Positions 35,281-43,668 of a DNA stretch of 64,000 nucleotides are shown here, in pieces (within the stretch, counting starts at the first letter, position 1; the number at the start of each line of letters is the position of its first letter). The DNA comes from Rhodococcus qingshengii JCM 15477 (GTDB lineage: Bacteria > Actinomycetota > Actinomycetes > Mycobacteriales > Mycobacteriaceae): contig NZ_CP096563.1 in the NCBI RefSeq assembly GCF_023221595.1, positions 496,001 to 560,000 of the forward strand, written 5' to 3'. Below the pieces are notes generated by a model. It had not been told where the DNA came from, did no database searches, and worked only from the letters and a program-made list of their open reading frames with translations. Both the position numbers and the translations under genes were made by a program.

Positions 35281-35445
35281 ATGAGCGAAATAACTTCCTG
35301 GGAATACACCGTGACTCCGTTGCTGGTCCACAATCCGAAGGCAATTCTCGACAACTGGGGTGTCGACGGCTGGGAACTCGTCGCCGTCCTGCCGAGCGCG
35401 TCGGGCGAGCAGCACGTCGCGTACATGAAGCGTCCGAAGGGCTGA
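35281..35445 (+). CDS. Small DUF4177-like protein
   Basis: 54 residues: SWEYTVTPLLVHNPKAILDNWGVDGWELVAVLPS and a short tail HVAYMKRPKG. The W-E-Y-T and NxWGxDGWELVxV pattern is that of DUF4177-like proteins; M. tuberculosis has a similar short gene (Rv3678A) in this place. Function unknown. Probably the leader of an operon with the RidA-like gene, 5 bp downstream. Confidence 0.85.
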   Translation: MSEITSWEYTVTPLLVHNPKAILDNWGVDGWELVAVLPSASGEQHVAYMKRPKG

Positions 35446-35450
35446 ATCAC

Positions 35451-35921
35451 ATGGCAGAGGCAACACAGACCTGGTCGGAGCGTCTCGCCGAACTGGGCAT
35501 TGCACTTCCCGCCGTCGCGGCACCCGTCGCTGCGTACGTTCCCGCGGTTCGCAGCGGCAACCACGTGTACACGTCGGGTCAGCTCCCGTTCGTCGACGGA
35601 AAACTGGCGCTGAGCGGCAAGCTCGGCGCGGGCGTGTCGGATGAGGACGCCAAGGCCGCGGCTCGCACCTGCGCGCTCAACGCTCTCGCTGCCATCGACG
35701 CCCTGGTCGGCATCGACAACGTCGTTCGTGTCGTCAAGGTTGTCGGCTTCGTGGCATCCGCCGAAGGATTCACCGGTCAGCCCGGCGTGATCAACGGCGC
35801 ATCCGAGTTCCTCGGTGAGGTGCTCGGCGACGCCGGTATCCACGCCCGTTCGGCAGTCGGCGTGGCAGAACTTCCCCTCGGCTCTCCGGTCGAGGTGGAA
35901 CTGATCGTCGAAGTTCGCTGA
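35451..35921 (+). CDS. RidA/YjgF family protein, Rv3678c-like
   Basis: 156 residues from ATG 35451 (the open frame extends far upstream through the opposite-strand ATPase gene and is not real there). YTSGQLPFVDGKLALSGKLG, AARTCALNALAAIDALVG and VGVAELPLGSPVEVELIVEVR fit the trimeric RidA fold. RidA proteins hydrolyse reactive enamines or imines; this subgroup (a longer N-terminus and no clear RidA active-site Arg spotted) is less certain. Its stop overlaps the next ATG by one base. Confidence 0.85.
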   Translation: MAEATQTWSERLAELGIALPAVAAPVAAYVPAVRSGNHVYTSGQLPFVDGKLALSGKLGAGVSDEDAKAAARTCALNALAAIDALVGIDNVVRVVKVVGFVASAEGFTGQPGVINGASEFLGEVLGDAGIHARSAVGVAELPLGSPVEVELIVEVR

Positions 35922-36706
35922 TGTCGACTGTCCATCCCGCCTACGCGCAGCTTCGCCGCGTCACCGACATTGCTTCGGTCTTGCTCGAGAACAACCCGGG
36001 CATGATGACGCTGGACGGTACGAACACTTGGATTCTGCATGCTCCGGGCAGCGTCGAGTGTGTTGTCGTCGATCCAGGCGACAACGACGAGGAACACCTG
36101 CAACGTGTCGCTGGTATCGGTCCGGTAGCGCTGACCTTGATCACGCACCGGCACTACGACCACACCGGCGGGGTGGACCGTTTCCACGAATTGACTTCGG
36201 CTCCAGTGCGTTCCGTCGACCCAACTTTTCTTCGCGGGGGCGCTTCGGCGCTTGTCGACGGTGAAGTGATCGAGGTAGCGGGCCTGAAGTTGCGGATCCT
36301 CGCGACGCCGGGCCATACCGCGGATTCGGTGTCGATAGTCATCGAGAACGATGCGAGCGTGCTGACGGGCGACACCATTCTCGGCCGCGGCACGGCAGTT
36401 CTCGACGACTCCGACGGCGATCTGGGGGACTACCTCACCTCGCTGCGATCGCTGGCCGCACTCGGCGAAGGACTGACGGTTCTTCCCGGGCACGGTCCGG
36501 ACCTACCCGATCTGCAGGCGATTTCGCAGCAGTACCTCGCCCACCGCGAGGAGCGTCTGGATCAGGTGCGGGCTGCTCTGTCGACGTTGGGCGAGTCGGC
36601 CTCGGTGCGCGACGTAGTCGAGCACGTCTACTCCGACGTCGACCCGAAGTTGTGGCCGGTCGCGGAGAAATCCGTCAACGTGCAGTTGGCGTATCTGCGA
36701 CGCTGA
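35921..36706 (+). CDS. Metallo-beta-lactamase fold hydrolase, Rv3677c-like
   Basis: 261 residues. THRHYDHTGG (about 74-83) is the HxHxDH zinc site, then PGHTADSVS, LTGDTILGRGTAV and LPGHGPDLPD, as in the LACTB2/glyoxalase II branch, with a C-terminal helical part ARVEH-type VRDVVEHVY. Likely a thioesterase or nuclease-like hydrolase; substrate unknown. Third gene of the DUF4177-RidA-MBL operon, followed by a strong terminator. Confidence 0.85.
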   Translation: MSTVHPAYAQLRRVTDIASVLLENNPGMMTLDGTNTWILHAPGSVECVVVDPGDNDEEHLQRVAGIGPVALTLITHRHYDHTGGVDRFHELTSAPVRSVDPTFLRGGASALVDGEVIEVAGLKLRILATPGHTADSVSIVIENDASVLTGDTILGRGTAVLDDSDGDLGDYLTSLRSLAALGEGLTVLPGHGPDLPDLQAISQQYLAHREERLDQVRAALSTLGESASVRDVVEHVYSDVDPKLWPVAEKSVNVQLAYLRR

Positions 36707-36746
36707 GGCGCTCGGCGCCGACACGAAGAGCTGAGTTGTGTGGCCG

Positions 36747-36790
36747 AACTGCCGCCATCTATGCCGATCGAGGTATAGCTGGCGGCAGTT
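36747..36790 (+). terminator. Terminator after the MBL gene
   Basis: Stem AACTGCCGCCA/TGGCGGCAGTT around a structured 22-base loop, then TTTGCATTTG. Confidence 0.8.
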
Positions 36791-36832
36791 TTTGCATTTG
36801 TTTGATATGGGTCACGGGCCAATAGTTAGTCC

Positions 36833-38308
36833 ATGACCTCACAATGCGACGGATGGATCCGCAATTACGTGGACGGCTCCTATGTCGAACCCGACGAGTC
36901 GTCGAGCTTCGATCAGGTCGACCCAGCAACGGGCCGTGTTCTCGCCCGGGTCCACGAGGCCGACAAGGCCCTGGTCGATCGGGCCGTGACCTCTGCCAGA
37001 CGTGCTCTGGACAACGGTTGGGCCGATACGCCGGTTCGAGAGCGGACGGCTCTGCTGCGACGCGCTGCCGACCGGATCGAGGAGCGATTCGAAGAGTTCG
37101 TCGCCGCAGAGATGGCGGACACCGGCAAGCCGATCACGCAGGCACGCGAACTCGACGTCGCGCGCGCCCTGACGAACTTCCGCACCTTCGCCGACATCGT
37201 CGCCGCGGCGGGACAGGAATCGTTTGTCACGGATCTCGCGGGCGGCAAGCAGGCGCTGAACTACGCGATCCGCAAGCCGCTCGGCGTCGTCGCCGTGATC
37301 GTTCCGTGGAACCTGCCGCTGCTTCTCCTGACCTGGAAGGTTGCGCCCGCGCTCGCGTGCGGAAACTCCGTGGTGGTCAAACCCTCCGAGGAGACCCCGG
37401 CGACTGCGTCGTTGCTGGCCGAGGTGCTCGAAGAGGTCGGCCTGCCTGCCGGCGTCTACAACGTCGTCCATGGATTCGGTGCGAACTCGGCCGGCGAGTT
37501 CCTCACCACGCACCCCGGTATCGACGGGGTCACCTTCACCGGATCTTCGGCAACGGGTTCGCATGTCATGAAAACCGTTGCGCCGCGAGTCCGTCCGGTC
37601 TCGTTCGAGCTCGGCGGCAAGAACGCCGCGATCGTCTTCGACGACGTCGACATCGACGAAGCCCTGACGGGCCTGACCAAATCGGTGTTCACCAATACCG
37701 GCCAGGTCTGCCTGTGCACCGAGCGGGTGTACGTGCACCGCAGCATTTTCGACGACATCGCCGGTGGACTCGTCGAGCGGGCAGCAGGACTGCGTCTGGG
37801 CGACCCGACGCTCGATGCAACGACGACCGGACCGCTCATTTCGCAGGCACACCGGAAGAAGGTACTCGACTACTTCGAGATCGCCGAGCAGGAAGGCGCG
37901 AAAGTGCTGACCGGCGGCGGTATTCCGGACCTCGGACAGGAACTGTCGGGCGGATCCTGGATCGAACCCACCCTGTGGACAGGCTTGACCAACAAGGATC
38001 GCGCCGTGCGCGAGGAGATCTTCGGACCCGTCGCAGCACTCATTCCGTTCGAGACCGAAGCCGAAGCGATCGCCCTCGCAAACGACACCGAGTACGGCCT
38101 TGCTGCCTCCGTGTGGACCAACGACCTGCGCCGCGGGCACCGCGTCGCGCAGAAGATGAACGTCGGAATCTCCTGGGTCAATACGTGGTTCACCCGCGAA
38201 CTGCGATCTCCCTTCGGCGGCATGGGCCTGTCCGGCATCGGACGTGAGGGCGGCGAGTCCTCGCTGCACTTCTACACCGAACCGACGAATGTATGTGTGC
38301 AACTGTGA
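36833..38308 (+). CDS. Aldehyde dehydrogenase, 2-aminomuconic-semialdehyde type
   Basis: 491 residues. NAD site FTGSSATGSH, general base Glu in ELGGKNAAIVF, and nucleophile Cys in NTGQVCLCTERVYVH. The CLCTERVYV context and the neighbours indicate the dehydrogenase that oxidises 2-aminomuconate semialdehyde to 2-aminomuconate (NbaE/AmnC/DmpC branch). It is first in a run of five catabolic genes covering 3-hydroxyanthranilate breakdown. A hydroxymuconic semialdehyde substrate is also possible. Confidence 0.88.
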   Translation: MTSQCDGWIRNYVDGSYVEPDESSSFDQVDPATGRVLARVHEADKALVDRAVTSARRALDNGWADTPVRERTALLRRAADRIEERFEEFVAAEMADTGKPITQARELDVARALTNFRTFADIVAAAGQESFVTDLAGGKQALNYAIRKPLGVVAVIVPWNLPLLLLTWKVAPALACGNSVVVKPSEETPATASLLAEVLEEVGLPAGVYNVVHGFGANSAGEFLTTHPGIDGVTFTGSSATGSHVMKTVAPRVRPVSFELGGKNAAIVFDDVDIDEALTGLTKSVFTNTGQVCLCTERVYVHRSIFDDIAGGLVERAAGLRLGDPTLDATTTGPLISQAHRKKVLDYFEIAEQEGAKVLTGGGIPDLGQELSGGSWIEPTLWTGLTNKDRAVREEIFGPVAALIPFETEAEAIALANDTEYGLAASVWTNDLRRGHRVAQKMNVGISWVNTWFTRELRSPFGGMGLSGIGREGGESSLHFYTEPTNVCVQL

Positions 38309-38350
38309 ACATCGAAACCGCAAAAGATTTCCAGAAATGAGCGAGGCGTG

Positions 38351-39124
38351 ATGACAGCCCCCGAAGACACCGTATCCGCGCTCGCGCGTCGCCTCGACGA
38401 CGCTGCGCAGACGCGCACCGACACGCCGAGCCTCGCCGACGAACACACCATCGACATCGACCAGGCCTACCGGATCCAGAACGAACTCCTCGAACGGCGC
38501 ACCAGCCGTGGTGAATCGATTGTGGGCATCAAGCTCGGCTTCACGAGCAAAGCGAAGATGGCGCAGATGGGTGTCTCCGAAGTGATCGTCGGTCAGTTGA
38601 CCGACGCGATGTGCGTGAGCAACGGCGGCGAAGTCGACCTGAGGACGTTCATTCATCCCAAGATCGAACCCGAAGTGGCATACCGCCTGTCGAAGGACGT
38701 CGATCTCGACGATCCGAACGTCGACATCGAAACCTGCGTCGACGCACTGGCTCCCGCAATGGAGATCATCGACTCGCGGTACCGCGACTTCCGCTTCACC
38801 TACACCGACGTCGTCGCTGACAACACCAGCGCTGCCGGGTACGTGATCGGGAGGTGGCTGCCGCTACAGAACGTCGAAGACCGTTCCGTACGTATGGAAG
38901 TCGGCGGTGAGACGGTAGTCGGGTCCACGTCGGCCATTCTCGGCGATCCGGCGCGCGCTTTGCATGCACTGCTCGACATCGCCCGCCGACGCCGAATCCC
39001 GTTGCGCGCCGGGCAGGTAATTCTGGCCGGTGCCGCCACAGCAGCTGTGCGACTCGACGAGGGCGTCGCACAGTGCACGATCGACGGACTCGGAACCGTC
39101 ACGGTGAAAGGTGTGAAGCGATGA
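38351..39124 (+). CDS. 4-oxalocrotonate decarboxylase / hydratase family
   Basis: 257 residues from ATG 38351 (GTG 38348 is an alternative). FAH-related fold with [44 protein letters not shown] (metal-binding Glu residues) and [16 protein letters not shown]. Both the decarboxylase (XylI/NbaG) and the vinylpyruvate hydratase (XylJ/NbaH) look like this. KAKMAQMG and the position after aminomuconate steps favour the decarboxylase, which turns 4-oxalocrotonate into 2-hydroxypenta-2,4-dienoate. The stop overlaps the next ATG. Confidence 0.8.
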   Translation: MTAPEDTVSALARRLDDAAQTRTDTPSLADEHTIDIDQAYRIQNELLERRTSRGESIVGIKLGFTSKAKMAQMGVSEVIVGQLTDAMCVSNGGEVDLRTFIHPKIEPEVAYRLSKDVDLDDPNVDIETCVDALAPAMEIIDSRYRDFRFTYTDVVADNTSAAGYVIGRWLPLQNVEDRSVRMEVGGETVVGSTSAILGDPARALHALLDIARRRRIPLRAGQVILAGAATAAVRLDEGVAQCTIDGLGTVTVKGVKR

Positions 39125-39573
39125 GTGGGGCGCAGGTCATCGAGAAGCTGGCGAAGCCGCGCGGAAAGTTCCCCCACGTCAAGGTGGTCGGCGATTTCGT
39201 CTATGTCTCCGGGACCAGTTCGCGTCGACCCGACAACACGTTTGTCGGCGTCGAGGTCGACGAGATGGGGACCACGGCGCTCGACATTCGGGCGCAGACG
39301 CGTGCCGTCATCGAGAACATCGCGGCGATTCTCGCCGAAGTGGGTGGAGAACTGAGTGATCTGGTTCAGGTCACCTCCTACCTGGTGTCGATGAACGACT
39401 TCGGCGGATACAACGAGGTGTACGCCGAACTGTTCGACGAAAACGGTCCGACGAGAACGACTGTGGCTGTTCACCAGCTGCCCCACCCTCACCTGCTCAT
39501 CGAAATTTCCGGCGTGGCGTACGTGCCCGCCTCCCGACGCTCGGCGTCCGAAGATACGGAGAATGCATCATGA
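39121..39573 (+). CDS. RidA-family 2-aminomuconate deaminase
   Basis: 150 residues from ATG 39121, coupled by ATGA overlaps on both sides. [42 protein letters not shown] and a C-terminal EISGVAYVP (the RidA-type acidic residue). In nitrobenzoate- and aminophenol-degrading bacteria this RidA branch (NbaF/AmnD) deaminates 2-aminomuconate to 4-oxalocrotonate, which links the ALDH and decarboxylase steps encoded upstream. Confidence 0.85.
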   Translation: MSGAQVIEKLAKPRGKFPHVKVVGDFVYVSGTSSRRPDNTFVGVEVDEMGTTALDIRAQTRAVIENIAAILAEVGGELSDLVQVTSYLVSMNDFGGYNEVYAELFDENGPTRTTVAVHQLPHPHLLIEISGVAYVPASRRSASEDTENAS

Positions 39574-40091
39574 CCACGATTCCTCCCGTCATCGACTTCA
39601 AGAAGTGGATCGACGACAACCGCCACCTCCTGCAGCCGCCCGTCAACAATCAGACGATGGCGCTCGGAGACGATTTCATCGTGCAGGTCGTCGGCGGCCC
39701 CAACCAGCGGACCGACTACCACCTCGATCCGTACGAGGAGTGGTTCTACCAGCTCGAAGGCGACATCCACGTCAATGTCATGACCGAAGACGGTCCTCAG
39801 CGCGTCGACATTCGCGAGGGTGAAACTTGGTTGCTGCCAGGAGACATTCCGCATTCGCCGCAGCGTCCCACCGCGGGCTCGATCGGCCTGGTCATCGAAC
39901 GCGTCCGCAAGGAAGGCACGCTCGAGAAGTTCCAGTGGTACTGCCTCGAATGTGATCACAAGATTCACGAGGTCGAACTTCAGGTGCGCGACATCGTGGC
40001 CGACCTTCCGCCGGTGTTCGTCAAGTTCTACGAGAGCGAAGAAGCCCGCACGTGTGACAAGTGCGGCACGCTCCATCCCGGCAAGGGCTGA
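39570..40091 (+). CDS. nbaC: 3-hydroxyanthranilate 3,4-dioxygenase
   Basis: 173 residues, a cupin. Fe(II) ligands His51, Glu57 and His95, substrate residues Arg47, Arg99 and Glu110, and a C-terminal rubredoxin-like four-Cys site (Cys125, Cys128, Cys162, Cys165), all at the same numbers as I recall for the Cupriavidus metallidurans enzyme. It opens the ring of 3-hydroxyanthranilate to 2-amino-3-carboxymuconate semialdehyde, the committed step of this cluster. Confidence 0.93.
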   Translation: MTTIPPVIDFKKWIDDNRHLLQPPVNNQTMALGDDFIVQVVGGPNQRTDYHLDPYEEWFYQLEGDIHVNVMTEDGPQRVDIREGETWLLPGDIPHSPQRPTAGSIGLVIERVRKEGTLEKFQWYCLECDHKIHEVELQVRDIVADLPPVFVKFYESEEARTCDKCGTLHPGKG

Positions 40092-40094
40092 GCT

Positions 40095-41090
40095 ATGAGC
40101 AACCTGATCGACATCCACACCCACTACGTGCCCAACGGGTGGCCGGATCTGACCGAAGACGCGGGGCCGCAAGCGCCGTGGCTGAAGGTCGAGTCGGAAA
40201 CCGAAGCAATGATCATGATGGGCACCAAGGAGTTCCGTCGCATCCAGTCCGATGCCTGGGACGCCGAGGTGCGGCTTCGGGACATGGATGCCGACGGAGT
40301 GCAGACTCAGGTCGTCTCACCTACTCCGGCGTTCTTCAACTATGGCCGGAGCGGTGAGCAGGCAAGTCGCATTGCACGGATCTTCAACGACCTCGCACTC
40401 GAGATCGTGGAGCCGGCGAAGGATCGGTTGATTCCGTTCTGCCAGGTGCCTCTGCAAGACACCGACGCAGCGTGCCGTGAGTTGGAGCGGTGCATCGCGA
40501 ACGGGCACCGCGGTGTCGAGATCGGCAATCATGTCGGCGATCTGGACCTCGACAGCGAGGGCGTGGTGACGTTCCTGCAGCACTGCGCGTCGCTGGACGT
40601 GCCGGTATTCGTGCACCCGTGGGACATGGCCAACTCTCCGCGCCTCGATCGCTGGATGGCGCAGTGGCTCACTGCGATGCCGGCCGAAACGCACCTGTCG
40701 ATACTCGCACTGATTCTCGGTGGGGTGTTCGACAAGATCGACGATCGTCTCAAGATCGGATTTGCGCACGGTGGTGGATCTTTCGCGTTCTGGTTGGGCC
40801 GGATGGAAAACGCCTGGCACGGCCGCAACGACATTATCGGTACGTCGCAGTTCCCGCCTTCGCACTACCTGGGAAGGTTCTACGTGGATTCCGTCGTCTT
40901 CGACGAGCGTGCGCTGCGACTGTTGGTGGACACGGTGGGGGTGGACCGTGTGATGGTGGGTAGTGATTACCCGTACCCCTTGGGGGAGCGTCCGGTCGGT
41001 GAGGTGGTTCGCAAGAGTGAGTTCTTGGACGATACTGCGCGCCAACTGATTTCGCGGGGGAATGCCGAACGTTTCCTGGGTCTCGTCTGA
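40095..41090 (+). CDS. nbaD: 2-amino-3-carboxymuconate-6-semialdehyde decarboxylase
   Basis: 331 residues, amidohydrolase superfamily. IDIHTHYVPNGWP (His8, His10), VFVHPWDMAN (His174), FAHGGGSFAFWLGR and GSDYPYPLGE (the metal Asp) match ACMSD. It removes the carboxylate of the dioxygenase product, giving 2-aminomuconate semialdehyde for the ALDH. It starts 3 bp after the dioxygenase stop. Confidence 0.92.
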   Translation: MSNLIDIHTHYVPNGWPDLTEDAGPQAPWLKVESETEAMIMMGTKEFRRIQSDAWDAEVRLRDMDADGVQTQVVSPTPAFFNYGRSGEQASRIARIFNDLALEIVEPAKDRLIPFCQVPLQDTDAACRELERCIANGHRGVEIGNHVGDLDLDSEGVVTFLQHCASLDVPVFVHPWDMANSPRLDRWMAQWLTAMPAETHLSILALILGGVFDKIDDRLKIGFAHGGGSFAFWLGRMENAWHGRNDIIGTSQFPPSHYLGRFYVDSVVFDERALRLLVDTVGVDRVMVGSDYPYPLGERPVGEVVRKSEFLDDTARQLISRGNAERFLGLV

Positions 41091-41099
41091 GGCCCCGGC

Positions 41100-41115
41100 T
41101 ATACCTTTTCCGGTA
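41100..41115. other. Short inverted repeat ATACC/GGTAT
   Basis: ATACC-TTTTCC-GGTAT, 10 bp after the ACMSD stop. Too short for a terminator; possibly a regulator half-site in the 184-bp gap before the transporter gene. Confidence 0.25.
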
Positions 41116-41274
41116 TGGCGGACGGTGAATTCGGCATTTGTGAGTCATGTCTCGAGCGAGCACAATTCCAAACACAACGATCGACGACGCTCGTGATACC
41201 GACAATCCCGAAGACGGGGTCGGTGACTACAGACTTCATCGTCCGCCTGCCCCATCCAATCGATAGGTTCCGCG

Positions 41275-42633
41275 ATGTCAGACAAGATATCCAACAGCAC
41301 TACGAGCGACGGAAAGCCGTTGCCGGAGAAAGCGGCCCGTAGCCGAGTTGCCATGGCAACCCTGGCCGGCACAACTCTCGAATGGTACGACTTCTTCCTC
41401 TACGGCACAGCCGCCGCGTTGATCTTCAACAAACAATTCTTCCCGAGCCTGAGCCCCACGGCCGGCACGCTGGCTGCCTTCAGCACCTTCGCCGTCGGGT
41501 TCATTGCACGGCCGGTGGGTGGACTCGTGTTCGGGCACTTCGGTGACCGGATCGGGCGCAAGGCCACGCTCGTGGTCTCATTGGTGATGATGGGCATCGG
41601 GTCCACACTCATCGGCCTCATCCCGAACTACGACTCCATCGGTTTCTGGGCGCCCGTCCTCCTGGTGGCGATGCGCGTCGTTCAGGGCATCGGTCTGGGC
41701 GGTGAAGGCGCCGGCGCGACACTCATGTCGATGGAGCACGCGCCGGCGGGGCAGAAGAATCTCTATGCAGGTTTCCCTCAGATGGGCACACCCGCCGGAC
41801 TGGTTCTCGCCAACGGCATCTTCCTGACGACCAACGCCGTGATGTCGGACTCGGCATTCGCTTCGTGGGGTTGGCGAATCCCGTTCCTGCTCAGCTTCGT
41901 TCTGGTGGCGATCGGTCTGGTGATTCGCCTGCGCGTCACCGAGTCGCCGTCATTCGCCGGGATCATGGAGAAGGGCGAAATAGTCCGCTTCCCGCTGCGT
42001 GAGTCGCTCAAGGTCGGCTTCCCCCGTTTGTCTCTCACGCTTGCCGCGTGCTTGGCGAACTCCGCCGTGGCGTACGCCTTCATGGTGTTCACCCTGTCGT
42101 ACGGAACTCAACATCTGGGCTACGACAAGCAATTCCTGGTGCTCAGCGTGACCGCGGCAGCAGTCCTGTGGTTCCTTTCCATCCCGTTCTGGACAAAGAT
42201 CGCCGACAAGTACGGGCGTCGGCACATGTTCATCGGCGGATCAGCTGCAATCCTGTTGTGGTGCATCGTGTTCTTCCCGCTCCTCAACACCGAGAACAAA
42301 ATGGTCGCCGTCATCGCGTTCCTGGGCATGGGCCTGATCGTTCCGGTCACACATTGTGTCCAGGGCAGCATCATCGCCGATACCTTCCCGGCCAAGGTCC
42401 GCTATTCCGGCTCGTCTCTGATCCTCCAGAGCGGTGCAATTCTCGGCGGTGGACTGGCACCGATGATCGCCACGGCTCTGCTCGACGCCACCGGATCTTC
42501 GGTCGGTGTGACCTGGTATCTCGCCGGGGTGTGCACGATCAGCCTGGTCGGCGCCATCGCACTGTTCAAGATTGTCCCCGATTCGTCGCGGGGCTTGGAG
42601 CACGAGGAGATTCGCGTCTCCGAAAACGCCTGA
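41275..42633 (+). CDS. MFS transporter, MHS (metabolite:H+ symport) family
   Basis: 452 residues with twelve membrane segments. GTTLEWYDFFLYGTAAALIF, FGHFGDRIGRKATLV and GIGLGGEGAGATLMSMEHA are MHS hallmarks (the ShiA/PcaK-like and KgtP-like permeases). It probably imports the aromatic or amino-acid substrate of the preceding catabolic genes; anthranilate-type acids are plausible. A hairpin separates it from the convergent LysR gene. Confidence 0.88.
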   Translation: MSDKISNSTTSDGKPLPEKAARSRVAMATLAGTTLEWYDFFLYGTAAALIFNKQFFPSLSPTAGTLAAFSTFAVGFIARPVGGLVFGHFGDRIGRKATLVVSLVMMGIGSTLIGLIPNYDSIGFWAPVLLVAMRVVQGIGLGGEGAGATLMSMEHAPAGQKNLYAGFPQMGTPAGLVLANGIFLTTNAVMSDSAFASWGWRIPFLLSFVLVAIGLVIRLRVTESPSFAGIMEKGEIVRFPLRESLKVGFPRLSLTLAACLANSAVAYAFMVFTLSYGTQHLGYDKQFLVLSVTAAAVLWFLSIPFWTKIADKYGRRHMFIGGSAAILLWCIVFFPLLNTENKMVAVIAFLGMGLIVPVTHCVQGSIIADTFPAKVRYSGSSLILQSGAILGGGLAPMIATALLDATGSSVGVTWYLAGVCTISLVGAIALFKIVPDSSRGLEHEEIRVSENA

Positions 42634-42652
42634 GTCCTGGTTGATCCGACAT

Positions 42653-42682
42653 CGGCCCGTTCCCTCTGGAGGGAACGGGCCG
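42653..42682. terminator. Bidirectional terminator between MHS and LysR genes
   Basis: Perfect 13-bp stem CGGCCCGTTCCCT with its complement and the loop CTGG. Confidence 0.85.
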
Positions 42683-42691
42683 ATCGGCGTT

Positions 42692-43618
42692 TCACGGTCG
42701 CATGAGCTCAGCTGCAAAGGACTCCAGCGTCGCGATCAGGGCCTGCGCGGACGGACTCGACGTGCGAGTCGCCGACGAGGTGATGCCGACGCTGTGCCCG
42801 ATCGGATCGAGTGTGATGGACAGGGTGGTCAAGCGCGCATCGTCGCGGGGGATGAGGCTCGGTAGTACCGCGATCATGTCGGTCTCGACCAGTAGCTGAC
42901 GCACGGTGAGGAAAGAGGTTGCCTCGACCCGATTTTCGGGCAACGGCAAGCCGTTCCGGGCGAAGAACTCCTCGAGTTCGCGTCGGAGCACTGTCTCGAC
43001 CCCGGGAAGGATCCAGGGGAAGCCGCGTAGTTCTTCGAGTTGGACGTCCTCGCGGTGAGCGAGCGGGTGATCTACGCGGGTGACGAGTTCGACGGATTCG
43101 GCGTAGAGGTTCCGTCTTGTCGCGGTGTCATCGGTAGGTGAGGTGAGCCGGCCGACGATCAGGTCGATTCGGCCCGCTTCCAGATCGGTGAGCAACTGCT
43201 CTGGCGTACCTTCGCGCACGACGACGGTGAGCAACGGGTGGTGAACCTTCAGGCGCGCGATAGCGCCGGGAAGCAGCACGTTGGATCCGGCGAGATGTGT
43301 TCCCACGATGACGGTTCCGCGATTGGCGTCGGCAAGTTCGACGACGTGTCGCCCGGCTTCGGTCAGCTGCGCGATCACGGCCCGTGCATGAGTTGTGAAG
43401 GCCTCGCCGAAAATGGTCGGGGTGATGCCGCGTGGGCCGCGGTCGAAGAGCGAGACGCCGAGAATGGACTCGATGTCGTGCAGACTCCGAGTCGCGACAG
43501 GTTGCGTGATGTGAAGTGCGGCAGCGGCGCCGACCACACTGCCCTGACGGCTCAATGCGTCGACGAGCAGGAGATGGCGGAGTTTGAGTCGCCCGTCGAG
43601 GAGCTTGGGCATGTCCAT
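42692..43618 (-). CDS. LysR family transcriptional regulator
   Basis: 308 residues. HTH: LKLRHLLLVDALSRQGSVVGAAAALHITQPVATRSLHDIESILGVSLFDR, then a substrate-binding domain (GTVIVGTHLAGSNVLLPGAI). It resembles the GbpR/PcaQ group of aromatic-pathway activators. It converges with, rather than diverges from, the 3-hydroxyanthranilate genes, so its target could equally be the esterase gene 50 bp upstream on the same strand. Confidence 0.88.
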   Translation of the reverse strand: MDMPKLLDGRLKLRHLLLVDALSRQGSVVGAAAALHITQPVATRSLHDIESILGVSLFDRGPRGITPTIFGEAFTTHARAVIAQLTEAGRHVVELADANRGTVIVGTHLAGSNVLLPGAIARLKVHHPLLTVVVREGTPEQLLTDLEAGRIDLIVGRLTSPTDDTATRRNLYAESVELVTRVDHPLAHREDVQLEELRGFPWILPGVETVLRRELEEFFARNGLPLPENRVEATSFLTVRQLLVETDMIAVLPSLIPRDDARLTTLSITLDPIGHSVGITSSATRTSSPSAQALIATLESFAAELMRP

Positions 43619-43668
43619 GGAGCAATCCTAGACGGGATTTCTCCGGGTGGGTAGGCGCCCGAAGTTGC

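Noticed and set aside
35221..35450. RidA frame extended back to 34950
   Set aside because: Runs antisense to the ATPase gene and would swallow the small DUF4177-like gene.
36839..38656. 605-residue minus-strand frame
   Set aside because: Opposite the aldehyde dehydrogenase gene; low-complexity Arg/Asp/Gly composition, no motif.
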